Positions 1-6,552 of a stretch of DNA of 6,552 nt are shown here, piece by piece. This DNA is from Flavobacteriia bacterium (GTDB lineage Bacteria; Bacteroidota; Bacteroidia; Flavobacteriales; Schleiferiaceae). The first letter of the stretch is position 1. Each line of letters starts with the position of its first letter. The stretch covers positions 1 through 6,552 of the forward strand of contig CATILC010000261.1 of the NCBI GenBank assembly GCA_949516455.1. The letters run 5' to 3'. A program made the position numbers and the translations under genes. The notes beneath the pieces were generated by a model. The model had not been told where the DNA came from, did not search any database, and was given only the letters and a program-made list of their open reading frames with translations.

Positions 1-746
1 CGGTCTTCCTTGTAGCCGCGCGCCCGGCCGTAGGCGTCTTTCACAGGAATGGGCCCGCCGCGCTCGGTACCCATACCAATGCTGTAGATGCGGATGTCCA
101 GTGTTCGTGCCTTTTCGATGGCCTGGTCCAGTGCGCCTTCGTGGTCTTCTCCATCCGAGATCAGAATGAGTGCGCGGGCCTTGGCCCCTTCGTCCGAGAA
201 CATCCGCGCTGCGAGTTCGACGGCTTCAGAGATCGCCGTGCCCTGAGATGAGATTTGATCGGTGCGGAGCCGATCCAGAAATAATTTGGCGGCGGCCAGA
301 TCGGTGGTGATGGGCAGCTGTGGGAAAGCCTCGCCGGCATAGGCGATCAAGCCCACGCGGTCTCCGCCCAATTCATCCACGCAGGCTGAAACCAGCTGCC
401 GTGCACGGGCCAGTCGGGAGGGAGCCACGTCTTCGGCCAGCATGCTCTTGGAAACGTCCACAGCGAAGATCAGGTCGATGCCTTCTCTTTGCACCGACTC
501 CATCTTGCTGCCCGTTTGTGGATTGGCGATGCCCAGCACCAAAGAAAGAAGGACCAGGGCCATGAGCACATTCTTCAGGCCGGGGCGCCGGAAGGAACTT
601 CCGGGAAAGAGCTGCTGTAGGTCGTGTCCTTCTCCGAGTCGCCTGCGCAGCTGCCTGCTCCAGCGCGAGCGCAAAAGCAGCAATAGTCCAAAGAGCGGCA
701 AAGCCGTCAGCAACCAGAAATATTCCATGGCTTCTATGCGCTCCAT
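1..746 (-). CDS. batB: BatB-like membrane VWA-domain protein (C-terminal end beyond window)
   Basis: This is the second VWA protein of the Bat operon, probably anchored in the inner membrane and working with the MoxR ATPase; its molecular role is unknown in the family. The visible 248 residues show a hydrophobic segment at about 10-25, a second at about 58-73, then a VWA domain from about residue 90. The MIDAS motif is complete: DVSKS (Asp97, Ser99, Ser101), Thr170 in QGTAIS, and Asp198 in ISDGED. After the VWA core comes GPIPVKDAYGRARGYKED, the usual BatB linker, so the gene is cut only by the left window edge. The start at 746 is chosen because its ATG shares one base with the batA stop (TGATG), giving MERIEAMEYF. 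An in-frame ATG at 728 (MEYFWLL) is a realistic alternative that begins right at the first membrane segment. BatB and BatA are clear paralogues. The BatB rather than BatA assignment rests on gene order and the linker. Confidence 0.9.
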   Translation of the reverse strand, partial: MERIEAMEYFWLLTALPLFGLLLLLRSRWSRQLRRRLGEGHDLQQLFPGSSFRRPGLKNVLMALVLLSLVLGIANPQTGSKMESVQREGIDLIFAVDVSKSMLAEDVAPSRLARARQLVSACVDELGGDRVGLIAYAGEAFPQLPITTDLAAAKLFLDRLRTDQISSQGTAISEAVELAARMFSDEGAKARALILISDGEDHEGALDQAIEKARTLDIRIYSIGMGTERGGPIPVKDAYGRARGYKED

Positions 747-1744
747 CAGTTCAGACTTCTCAGTAAGGTGTTCTTCAGCAGTACTTCCAAAAAGAGCAGA
801 CCGAAGGCCCACAACATGAACGGACGGAAGAGTTCGGTGTAGGCGTAGTAACGGAGTTCCTCCACCTCTTTTTTCTCCAGCTTGTCGATCTCCTGATAAA
901 TGGCTTGCAGGCTCTCGTTGTCTGTGGCACGGAAATACTGTCCGCCTGTTTTTTTGGCGATCTCTTGCAGCAGTTCTTCATCGATCTCCACCGGTCTTTT
1001 TTGGTACATCAAGCGGCCGCGTGCATCGATGCTCACAGGAGTAGAGGCCATGCCGTTGGTGCCCACGCCAATGGTGTAGGTCTTCAGTCCGAAGGCCTCG
1101 GCCAGATCGGCAGAGGTCATTGGATCGATCGATCCGGTGTTGTTCACTCCGTCGGTGAGCAGAATGATGACCCGACCATCGCCTTGTCCGTCCTTCAGTC
1201 GATTCACAGCTGTGGCCAGACCCATGCCAATGGCCGTCCCATCCTGGATCTTGCCGTAGTTGAGTTCTTCCAGGCTGTTGAACAGCACCCGGTGGTCTGT
1301 GGTGATGGGCGCCATGGTATAACTCTCTCCGGCATAGGCCACCAGACCGATGCGGTCGCCCACGCGGTCGCTGATGAATTGCTTGGCCACTTCCTTGGTG
1401 GCATCCAGCCGGTTGGGCCGAAGGTCTTTGGCGAGCATGCTGGCCGATACGTCGATGGCCAGAACGATGTCGATGCCCTCCGAACTTCTTCTTTTCACAT
1501 CCATCTGCTCCTCACGGGGTCGCGCGAGGGCGATCAGCAGCAGCGCAATGACGGGAATGCGCATCAGCGGGAGATACTCGGCCAAATAGGAACGCCAACT
1601 CCTTTGCCGCAGGAAGGGCTGGGTAACGGAGAACTGAAGGCTCGCCTTGCGTTCGTTCCGGCTGTTCCACGAATGGTAGGCCAGCGGGAGCAGCAGTAAG
1701 AGCAGCCAGAGGACCTGAGGATATTGGAATTCCATCCCGTTCAT
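746..1744 (-). CDS. batA: BatA, membrane-anchored VWA-domain protein
   Basis: First VWA protein of the Bat operon, 332 residues, the usual length of BatA. Hydrophobic segments lie at about 11-24 and 60-75, and a third at about 307-326 near the C-terminus, so the VWA domain (about 90-285) is held at the membrane. The topology by analogy puts it on the periplasmic side, which is an inference. The MIDAS is intact: DVSAS (Asp98, Ser100, Ser102), Thr170 in QDGTAIG, and Asp198 in LTDGVN. The segment VEIDEELLQEIAKKTGGQYF (251-270) is the conserved family signature after the VWA sheet. The ATG at 1744 overlaps the stop of the upstream gene by four bases (ATGA). An in-frame ATG at 1735 (MEFQYPQVLW) is an alternative and matches the usual start of the family more closely. 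By family knowledge these operons were linked to oxygen tolerance in Bacteroides fragilis, while the biochemical function is still unsettled. Confidence 0.93.
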   Translation of the reverse strand: MNGMEFQYPQVLWLLLLLLPLAYHSWNSRNERKASLQFSVTQPFLRQRSWRSYLAEYLPLMRIPVIALLLIALARPREEQMDVKRRSSEGIDIVLAIDVSASMLAKDLRPNRLDATKEVAKQFISDRVGDRIGLVAYAGESYTMAPITTDHRVLFNSLEELNYGKIQDGTAIGMGLATAVNRLKDGQGDGRVIILLTDGVNNTGSIDPMTSADLAEAFGLKTYTIGVGTNGMASTPVSIDARGRLMYQKRPVEIDEELLQEIAKKTGGQYFRATDNESLQAIYQEIDKLEKKEVEELRYYAYTELFRPFMLWAFGLLFLEVLLKNTLLRSLN

Positions 1745-2652
1745 GAGCCTTGTTCATCGTTTTCGGATGCCTCTTCTTCGGGTTTTGGATATGCGCGCAC
1801 AAAGCCACGCAGCAGTTCGATCTCCGCCTGTAAGTCTCTTCCGCTGCTTCCTCTTTTGGCGTACTTGGCAAAGTCTGAAGCTTCAAGGAAGCGCTTGAGT
1901 TCGCGCTGCTCTGTTTCAGAAAGTCCGCAGATCTGTATCGCCGCGGCTATCTCCGAACCGGTCATCTCCATGGCGTGGATCTTGAAGGCCTGGCTGAGGT
2001 AGAGGCGGAGCACATTGGTCACCGAGGTGTAATAGCCCTTGAGATCGCCTGTCCAAGCCTGCTGCTCCTCCAGTGCAGAGAGCATGCTCAGTGCCAATTC
2101 ACGGGGATCGATCTGCGGCAATTCCGGATCGGAGCTGCCTGAATCCCTCTTCCATTTGTTCCAAAGAAGCACGACCAGTACGATCATCAGGATCATGCCC
2201 AGCGGAAGGGCGATGTACAGCGGCCAGTTGAAAGGTGCCTCGTAGGGGGCCACGATGTCTTTGAGTTCTTCCTCACCTACAGCGGGCATATCGATGTGCA
2301 CATAGGCCTCCGGAGTGCGGAGTGTATCGGTACCGATGACGGGTCCGATCAGTTGGAGCCGATGGAAGCCCGAATCGAAACGGGTGAGTTGTAAGCGCTG
2401 TACCCAGGTACCTTCCTTTTTCCAAAGCGCAGAGTCGCAACTGCTGGACAGAACCACCCAGGCGGTATCATCGGGCTGGGCGCCCACTCCCAAAGAGGTG
2501 AATTCGGCTTCTGCAGATAGCGCTAACTCCAGGACCTGACCGATGAGCAAGCTGTCCGAACCGATCTTCAGATCGACGGATTGGGCAGTGGCTGTGAGCG
2601 ATGTCAGCGCACAGAGCAAAACGAGCTTTACAGACCGCGCCACTTTCTTCAT
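1741..2652 (-). CDS. Bat-operon accessory protein with BatD/DUF4381-like C-terminal domain
   Basis: A 303-residue single-pass membrane protein with no established function. It starts with a signal peptide (MKKVARSVKL, hydrophobic core 9-20, likely cleavage after ATAQ at 24). A beta-rich extracytoplasmic domain follows (about 26-125), with the phrase TRFDSGFHRLQLIGP near 90-104 and DTLRTPEAYVHI near 109-120. A membrane helix spans about 143-164 and is followed by WNKWKR, which places the rest in the cytoplasm. The C-terminal helical domain (about 182-290) carries KGYYTSVTNVLRLYL and AMEMTGSEI, a pattern I recognise from the tails of BatD and DUF4381-type proteins. Its place between the DUF58 gene and batA is the usual one in Bacteroidota. 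It overlaps both neighbours by four bases (ATGA at 2649-2652 and 1741-1744), which suggests coupled translation. It could couple an outside signal or client to MoxR and the VWA proteins, but that is inference. The true full-length BatD is normally encoded further downstream. Confidence 0.8.
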   Translation of the reverse strand: MKKVARSVKLVLLCALTSLTATAQSVDLKIGSDSLLIGQVLELALSAEAEFTSLGVGAQPDDTAWVVLSSSCDSALWKKEGTWVQRLQLTRFDSGFHRLQLIGPVIGTDTLRTPEAYVHIDMPAVGEEELKDIVAPYEAPFNWPLYIALPLGMILMIVLVVLLWNKWKRDSGSSDPELPQIDPRELALSMLSALEEQQAWTGDLKGYYTSVTNVLRLYLSQAFKIHAMEMTGSEIAAAIQICGLSETEQRELKRFLEASDFAKYAKRGSSGRDLQAEIELLRGFVRAYPKPEEEASENDEQGS

Positions 2653-3521
2653 CGCTTGTTGCGTTTTTGGAAGAACTTCAAAAGCGCCGGGGCGTAAGGG
2701 TCACCCAGTCGAATATCGATGCGTCCTGCACGGGCGGCCTGAAGGCTACGGCGGCAGTAGGCCGACTTGCCCTCCATCCATGCTTTGAACTTCTCCCGGG
2801 TCTTTTTGCGGGTGAGGTCGACCCATTGCGTCGCCCCAGTTTCCGGATCGCGGATGGGCAGTACGCCCATGGAAGGCAGTTCTTCTTCCAGTGGGTCGAG
2901 CAGATGGATGCCGATCAGGTCGTGTTTCCTTCCCGTGATGCGCAGGGCTTGTTCGTAGTCTTCGTCCAAAAAATCAGAAAGCAGGAAGACGATCCCGGAT
3001 CTGCGCTGAACGGCATTCAAATACTCCAGACCCTGTGCGATATCGGTGCCCGTTCCTTGGGGGCTGCACTCCAGCATTTCCCGGATGATGCGCAGCACCT
3101 GGCTGCGTCCTTTTTGCGGAGGGATGTAGCGTTCGATGCGGTCGCTGAACAGCAGCAGTCCCACCTTGTCGTTGTTCTGTAAGGCAGAGAAGGCGAGGGT
3201 GGCTCCGATCTCGGTGATGACCTCGCGGCGCATCTGTCCCTGTGATCCAAATTTCCCAGAACCGCTGATGTCCGCAACGATCATCATGCTCAGTTCGCGC
3301 TCCTCCTCAAAGACCTTCACATAGGGTTCGCGGAGCCGGGCGGTCACATTCCAGTCGATGGACCGGATATCGTCGCCATAGGTATAGGCGCGCACTTCGC
3401 TGAACGACATGCCTTTCCCCTTGAAGGAACTGTGGTATTCCCCAGAGAAAAGGTGTCTGCTCAGCCGATTGGTCTTGATCTCGATCCGGCGAACCTTCTT
3501 TATGAGCTCCCGCGTATCCAT
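2649..3521 (-). CDS. DUF58 family protein (VWA-like, MoxR partner)
   Basis: A 290-residue soluble protein of the short DUF58 type found beside moxR. The family signature is complete: SGEYHSSFKGKGMSFSEVRA at 26-45, then YGDDIRSIDWNVTAR at 48-62 and YVKVFEEERE at 67-76. A VWA-like fold begins at about 78 with DISGS (Asp84, Ser86, Ser88), matching the MIDAS DxSxS pattern. TGTD at 157-160 and LLSDF (Asp183) supply the likely remaining metal ligands. No membrane segment is seen, so it is expected in the cytoplasm, unlike longer DUF58 proteins that begin with two helices. It starts five bases after the moxR stop and ends in a four-base overlap with the next gene. By family knowledge, DUF58 proteins are nearly always next to MoxR-type AAA+ ATPases and are thought to be their adaptors or substrates. 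The exact activity is unknown. Confidence 0.92.
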   Translation of the reverse strand: MDTRELIKKVRRIEIKTNRLSRHLFSGEYHSSFKGKGMSFSEVRAYTYGDDIRSIDWNVTARLREPYVKVFEEERELSMMIVADISGSGKFGSQGQMRREVITEIGATLAFSALQNNDKVGLLLFSDRIERYIPPQKGRSQVLRIIREMLECSPQGTGTDIAQGLEYLNAVQRRSGIVFLLSDFLDEDYEQALRITGRKHDLIGIHLLDPLEEELPSMGVLPIRDPETGATQWVDLTRKKTREKFKAWMEGKSAYCRRSLQAARAGRIDIRLGDPYAPALLKFFQKRNKR

Positions 3522-3526
3522 TCAGA

Positions 3527-4516
3527 TCAGGGCACTTCTACAGCATCGAGGATCTCACGGACGACATCTTCGGTCTTCATGTTTTCAGCCTCGGCCTCGT
3601 AGGTCAGTCCGATGCGGTGGCGCAGCACATCCGTGGCAACGGCCCGCACATCTTCTGGGATCACATAGCCTCTGTGCTGAATGAATGCATGTACCCTGGC
3701 GGCTTTGGCCAGGTTGATGCTCGCTCTGGGCGATCCACCAAAGGCGATCAATGGCTTGAGGCGTTCGAGTCGGTAGCGGTCTGGATAGCGCGAGGCGAAG
3801 ACCAGATCCAGGATATACTGTTCGATGCGGTCATCCACATACAGCTGGTCGATCACCTGTCTGGCCTTGGCGATCTGATCGAGGCCGACCACGGGCTTCA
3901 CTTCATCCTTTTCGGTCTTGATCTGCCGGCGAACGATCTCCCGTTCCTCTTCGATCTCGGGATAGTCGATCACCGTTTTGAGCATGAAGCGGTCCATTTG
4001 CGCTTCGGGAAGCGGATAGGTGCCTTCCTGCTCCACAGGGTTTTGGGTGGCCAGCACCATGAAGGGCTGTGGAAGCGAGAAACTCTCATCGCCCAGGGTC
4101 ACCTGCTGTTCCTGCATGGCTTCCAGCAGGGCGCTCTGGACCTTGGCCGGGGCCCGGTTGATCTCGTCGGCCAGCACGAAGTTGGCGAAGACCGGCCCTT
4201 TCTTTACCTGGAAGGCGCTGTCGGCCATATTGAAGATCTGCGTGCCGATCACATCGGTGGGCAGCAGGTCGGGCGTGAACTGTATGCGTGAAAAGCTCGC
4301 TTGAATGGCTTTGGAAAGGCTGGTGATGGCCAGTGTCTTGGCCAAGCCAGGTACGCCTTCGAGGAGGATGTGGCCGTTGCTCAGCAGTGCGATGAGCAGC
4401 CGGTCGAGCATGTGGCGTTGCCCGACAATGCTTCGGGACATTTCCATGTGCAACAGATCGACGAAGGCACTCTCCTTCTCGATGCGTTCATTGAGTTCAT
4501 TTATGTTCGCGTCCAT
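3527..4516 (-). CDS. moxR: MoxR family AAA+ ATPase
   Basis: A cytoplasmic AAA+ ATPase of 329 residues, the normal MoxR length, presumed to remodel or activate the VWA proteins encoded after it. Counting from the chosen start, Walker A is GVPGLAKT (54-61), Walker B is VLADEINRA with Asp117-Glu118, sensor 1 is ATQNP (156-160), and QMDRF near 174-177 holds the likely arginine finger. GGSPRASINLAKAARVHA near the C-terminal lid is the typical MoxR sensor 2 region. The reading frame stays open further upstream to a TTG at 4558. I prefer the ATG at 4516 (MDANINELNERIEKES) because the extra 14 residues are unlike the family and begin in the intergenic stretch. It is the first gene of the tightly packed Bat block: an 88-base gap separates it from pdeM and only five bases separate it from the DUF58 gene. 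Confidence 0.95.
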   Translation of the reverse strand: MDANINELNERIEKESAFVDLLHMEMSRSIVGQRHMLDRLLIALLSNGHILLEGVPGLAKTLAITSLSKAIQASFSRIQFTPDLLPTDVIGTQIFNMADSAFQVKKGPVFANFVLADEINRAPAKVQSALLEAMQEQQVTLGDESFSLPQPFMVLATQNPVEQEGTYPLPEAQMDRFMLKTVIDYPEIEEEREIVRRQIKTEKDEVKPVVGLDQIAKARQVIDQLYVDDRIEQYILDLVFASRYPDRYRLERLKPLIAFGGSPRASINLAKAARVHAFIQHRGYVIPEDVRAVATDVLRHRIGLTYEAEAENMKTEDVVREILDAVEVP

Positions 4517-4604
4517 AGGGCTGGGTCGTCTAGAAATTCGAGTCCACAAATCAACCAAATCTGCGGCTAGATGGGCGTTAAGGCCTTGTTAAACGGAAAG
4601 GGTT
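4517..4604 (-). promoter_or_regulatory. 88-base gap before moxR, possible promoter region
   Basis: This is the only sizeable non-coding gap and the natural place for a Bat-operon promoter. On the minus strand it contains TTGATTTG (4554-4547), which matches seven of eight positions of the Bacteroidota -7 element TAnnTTTG, about 30 bases before the moxR ATG. A matching -33 TTTG/TTG is not present at the normal spacing, so the promoter call is weak. Closer to pdeM is a small imperfect inverted repeat, CGTTTAA (4595-4589) with TTAACG (4581-4576), around CAAGGCC. It is short, A+T-rich in the stem and has no T-run after it, so I do not call it a terminator. Read-through from asnB-pdeM remains possible. 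Confidence 0.25.
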
Positions 4605-5249
4605 TCAGAGGGAAAGAGCTTCCACTTTTCGCCCTGTACTCAGAAAGATCCGTTCACCGGACTGTGGACGGATCTTCCAACCACCAGTGAATCTTCCAAA
4701 GGCGGGAAGGATGAACTGGTTTTTGCGCAGATAGAAGCAAGGGAGTTTGAGGCTTTGTTTGCCCTGCCCTTTGAGCAGGTAGGTCGGATGCAGGTGTCCG
4801 CAGATCTCGAACTGTTCGTCGGGCGCCTTGGATGGTTCGTGGCAGAGACGAAGGCCATGGAAATCGACCTGGTCCATCAGCTCGAAGCGATCGTGCACAA
4901 AGAGATGGGCGTGTCGGTCGTGGTTGCCCTTGATGAGCTTCATCGACAAAGCGCCTTGCCGGTCCAGCCACGTCTCCAAGCGATCCCACTCGCTGTTGGG
5001 CTGTGCGTGAAACAGATCGCCAAGAACGAAGAGTTCGCGCGGCTGGTGCCGGTCTACAAGCCGGCTGAGTTGATCCAGTTCCTCCTGCGCCAATTGCTCA
5101 GGAACCCCGAGTCCGTTCTTTCTAAAGTGCATGGTCTTGCCGATGTGCACGTCGGCGATCATGAGCCGGTCTGTATCGAGTTGGAGGCTGAGGTCGGGAT
5201 GCAGCAGCAGTTGCTGACCGCCCAGGGTGAGTGGAAAGGAGGTGCTCAT
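4605..5249 (-). CDS. pdeM: PdeM-like calcineurin-type metallophosphoesterase (ligase-associated DNA damage response family)
   Basis: A 214-residue cytoplasmic metallophosphoesterase resembling PdeM, the predicted endonuclease of the ligase-associated DNA damage response set. The two-metal site is complete: ADVHIGKT (Asp33, His35), LGDLFH (Asp78), GNHDR (Asn109, His110), CHEP (His137) and GHLHP (His152, His154). The early HIGKTMHFRKNGLGVP and the late LPAFGRFTGGWKIRP (181-195) are typical of this subfamily and set it apart from generic phosphoesterases. The length is normal and the ATG at 5249 is the only sensible start. It lies 22 bases after the asparagine synthetase stop, so the two may be cotranscribed. 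The usual partners of this family (an ATP-dependent DNA ligase, an Lhr-type helicase and a beta-lactamase-fold exonuclease) are not in the window, so the role in DNA repair is inferred from similarity only. Confidence 0.88.
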   Translation of the reverse strand: MSTSFPLTLGGQQLLLHPDLSLQLDTDRLMIADVHIGKTMHFRKNGLGVPEQLAQEELDQLSRLVDRHQPRELFVLGDLFHAQPNSEWDRLETWLDRQGALSMKLIKGNHDRHAHLFVHDRFELMDQVDFHGLRLCHEPSKAPDEQFEICGHLHPTYLLKGQGKQSLKLPCFYLRKNQFILPAFGRFTGGWKIRPQSGERIFLSTGRKVEALSL

Positions 5250-5271
5250 GTATCCGTTCCGCTGCAGGGCA

Positions 5272-6552
5272 TCACGACTTGCCCGCTTCTCCGCTGTTCA
5301 GTCCGAGCCAGGCATTCAAATGCAGCAACTGAACCAGGCGGTAGGTGTGGTTTTTCTTTTCGCTGAAATGCTCCTCGATCCATTGGTGGACCCAGCGCAT
5401 ATCCACAGCAGTGCCCAGCTTGCCCTCTGAGAAATGTGCATTCAATTTTTCTGCACCCAGCTTGCGGATGTAGCCATCGAGTGGCGGATTGAAGCCCGCT
5501 TTTTTTCGGTGGATGATGCTGTCGGGAAGATGAGGCTCCAGTATCCGGACCAGCGGAAGTTTGCGCTTTTTGCCCTGAATGAGCCGCTTATCCGGAAGTT
5601 GCCAAACGGCTTCCGCCAATTTCCTGGTCACCAAGGGCACCCGCATTTCGATGCTGGCCTGCATACTCGATTTGTCGGCCACGAGGAAGTTATGGGAGAG
5701 AAAACCAAAGCGATCCAGGTACATGGCCTGTTTGAGCCGGCTTTCCCCACCTACATGCTCGAGCAGTTTGCCGATCTTTTTTCGAAAGCGGTCCACTCCG
5801 CCTCCTTCACCGAGCAATGCACGCACTTCATCTGGAGAAAAGACCCCGACCAGTGAGGTATAGGCCAAACCAAAATCCCGCTCCTTCAGGAAGGTGTTGA
5901 AGCGTCCGATCTTTTTCGAGAACCAGGGCACCTTGCCCAGGCTGAGGTTGATCAGCGGTGCCAGCATCTGAAAGAATTTCTTGTAGCGCACCAACTGATA
6001 TCTCGGATAGCCGCCAAAGAGCTCATCTGCGCCCATCCCACTCAGCACCACAATGCGCTTGCGTTCTCTCGCTTTGAATGACAGGAGCTTGGAGCTCATA
6101 TAGGTAAAATCGTAGATCAGCTCTTCGTTTTCCCGGGCAGTTGTTTCGATGGCCTGAAGAAAGGCTTCGTCCGAATCGATGTCCTCAGAAAGTGGAATGG
6201 ACTCAATCGGGCGATCCAGGATCTGACCAATGCGCATGGCGTATTCATGGTCGCTGGACATGCCGGATTCCACGTATTCACTCTCTTCCGACTGCACGGT
6301 CATGCTTTTCACCTGATCGTTCACGGCAGTCAGGATGACCGTGGAATCGATGCCGCCCGAAAAGAAGAGTCCCACAGGCACATCGGCCACGGTGTGTTCA
6401 TCGATGCTTTGCTCAACGAGTTTAGAAAGGTCCTGTGCCCTGTTTTGCGCATATTCGGTGCCCTTCCAATAGGAAGTGGTCTGCACCTTCATTTGTGCTG
6501 TATCGAGTTCGAGCCAACTTCCGGGAAACACTTTTTGTACGCCTTTGAACCC
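5272..6552 (-). CDS. asnB: Asparagine synthetase (glutamine-hydrolysing), AsnB type, N-terminal part beyond window
   Basis: By family knowledge this enzyme makes asparagine from aspartate, ATP and glutamine-derived ammonia in the cytoplasm. Only 426 residues and the stop are visible. The frame is open to the right edge, where GFKGVQKVFPGSWLELD marks the end of the glutaminase domain. I estimate that roughly 200 residues with the N-terminal catalytic cysteine lie outside. The synthetase domain has the PPi-loop SGGIDS (6360-6343, visible residues 65-70) and SGMGADELFGGYPRY (visible 171-185), both intact. Further on are LVADKSSMQASIEMRVP and the C-terminal HRKKAGFNPPLDGYI, as expected. The normally conserved LD after RVPF is replaced: the protein reads RVPLVT (5643-5626). 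A GTG at 6531 is in frame but lies inside the conserved domain and is not a start. Many Bacteroidota carry several AsnB-like genes, some in surface polysaccharide clusters, so a role other than bulk asparagine supply is possible. Confidence 0.92.
   Translation of the reverse strand, partial: GFKGVQKVFPGSWLELDTAQMKVQTTSYWKGTEYAQNRAQDLSKLVEQSIDEHTVADVPVGLFFSGGIDSTVILTAVNDQVKSMTVQSEESEYVESGMSSDHEYAMRIGQILDRPIESIPLSEDIDSDEAFLQAIETTARENEELIYDFTYMSSKLLSFKARERKRIVVLSGMGADELFGGYPRYQLVRYKKFFQMLAPLINLSLGKVPWFSKKIGRFNTFLKERDFGLAYTSLVGVFSPDEVRALLGEGGGVDRFRKKIGKLLEHVGGESRLKQAMYLDRFGFLSHNFLVADKSSMQASIEMRVPLVTRKLAEAVWQLPDKRLIQGKKRKLPLVRILEPHLPDSIIHRKKAGFNPPLDGYIRKLGAEKLNAHFSEGKLGTAVDMRWVHQWIEEHFSEKKNHTYRLVQLLHLNAWLGLNSGEAGKS

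Noticed and set aside
905..1699. A 264-codon open frame on the plus strand
   Set aside because: It lies fully antisense to batA, whose VWA motifs are unmistakable. Its translation is rich in His, Gln and Gly without any recognisable motif, as expected for a mirror frame of a GC-rich gene.
2601..3182. A 193-codon open frame on the plus strand
   Set aside because: It is antisense to the DUF58 gene, with no motif of its own.
3617..4291. A 224-codon open frame on the plus strand
   Set aside because: It is antisense to the core of moxR and shows no domain or signal. The minus-strand frame carries Walker A, Walker B and sensor motifs.
4517..4558. Upstream extension of moxR to a TTG codon
   Set aside because: The extra 14 residues do not resemble MoxR N-termini, and a normal ATG at 4516 gives the family's usual length.
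4576..4595. Inverted repeat after pdeM as a rho-independent terminator
   Set aside because: The stem is six pairs with a bulge, mostly A-T, and is not followed by a run of T on the minus strand.
4755..5366. A 203-codon open frame on the plus strand spanning the pdeM-asnB junction
   Set aside because: It is antisense to two genes with intact catalytic motifs, has no family resemblance, and crosses the gene boundary in a way that suggests chance.
5272..6531. Asparagine synthetase starting at the GTG at 6531
   Set aside because: The frame continues to the window edge, and the residues before the GTG (GFKGVQK) belong to the conserved end of the glutaminase domain, so the gene is simply cut by the edge.

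Overview
The window holds six genes plus the end of a seventh region-spanning operon gene, all read from the minus strand, so biological order runs from the right edge to the left. There is no RNA gene, insertion sequence, CRISPR array or prophage signal, and coding density is very high. The only gap longer than about 25 bases is 88 bases at 4517-4604. The set and order of genes (MoxR ATPase, DUF58 protein, signal-peptide/TM protein with a BatD-type tail, BatA, BatB) is the Bat ("Bacteroides aerotolerance") operon arrangement typical of Bacteroidota. Base composition is moderately GC-rich by eye, which suggests a higher-GC member of that phylum. Genus cannot be told from the sequence.

Right part (4605-6552): the C-terminal two thirds of an AsnB-type glutamine-hydrolysing asparagine synthetase, entering from beyond the right edge. 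It is followed after 22 bases by a complete PdeM-like calcineurin-type metallophosphoesterase. These two probably share a transcript.

Left part (1-4516): moxR, a DUF58 gene, a membrane-anchored BatD-like accessory gene, batA and batB. They are packed with a 5-base gap, two 4-base ATGA overlaps and a 1-base TGATG overlap. batB runs off the left edge. By family knowledge, MoxR AAA+ ATPases act with von Willebrand factor A (VWA) proteins as chaperone-like or metal-insertion/assembly modules. Here three proteins carry intact or near-intact metal-ion-dependent adhesion site (MIDAS) motifs: DUF58, BatA and BatB. BatA and BatB are membrane-anchored, MoxR and DUF58 look cytoplasmic, and the accessory protein exposes a beta-rich domain outside the inner membrane and a helical domain inside. 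The client of the system is not known, and the sequence does not reveal it.

I found no strong evidence for an undescribed system. The points most worth a second look are the uncharacterised BatD-like accessory protein, an altered motif in the asparagine synthetase, and the placement of pdeM beside asnB rather than beside its usual ligase/helicase partners.
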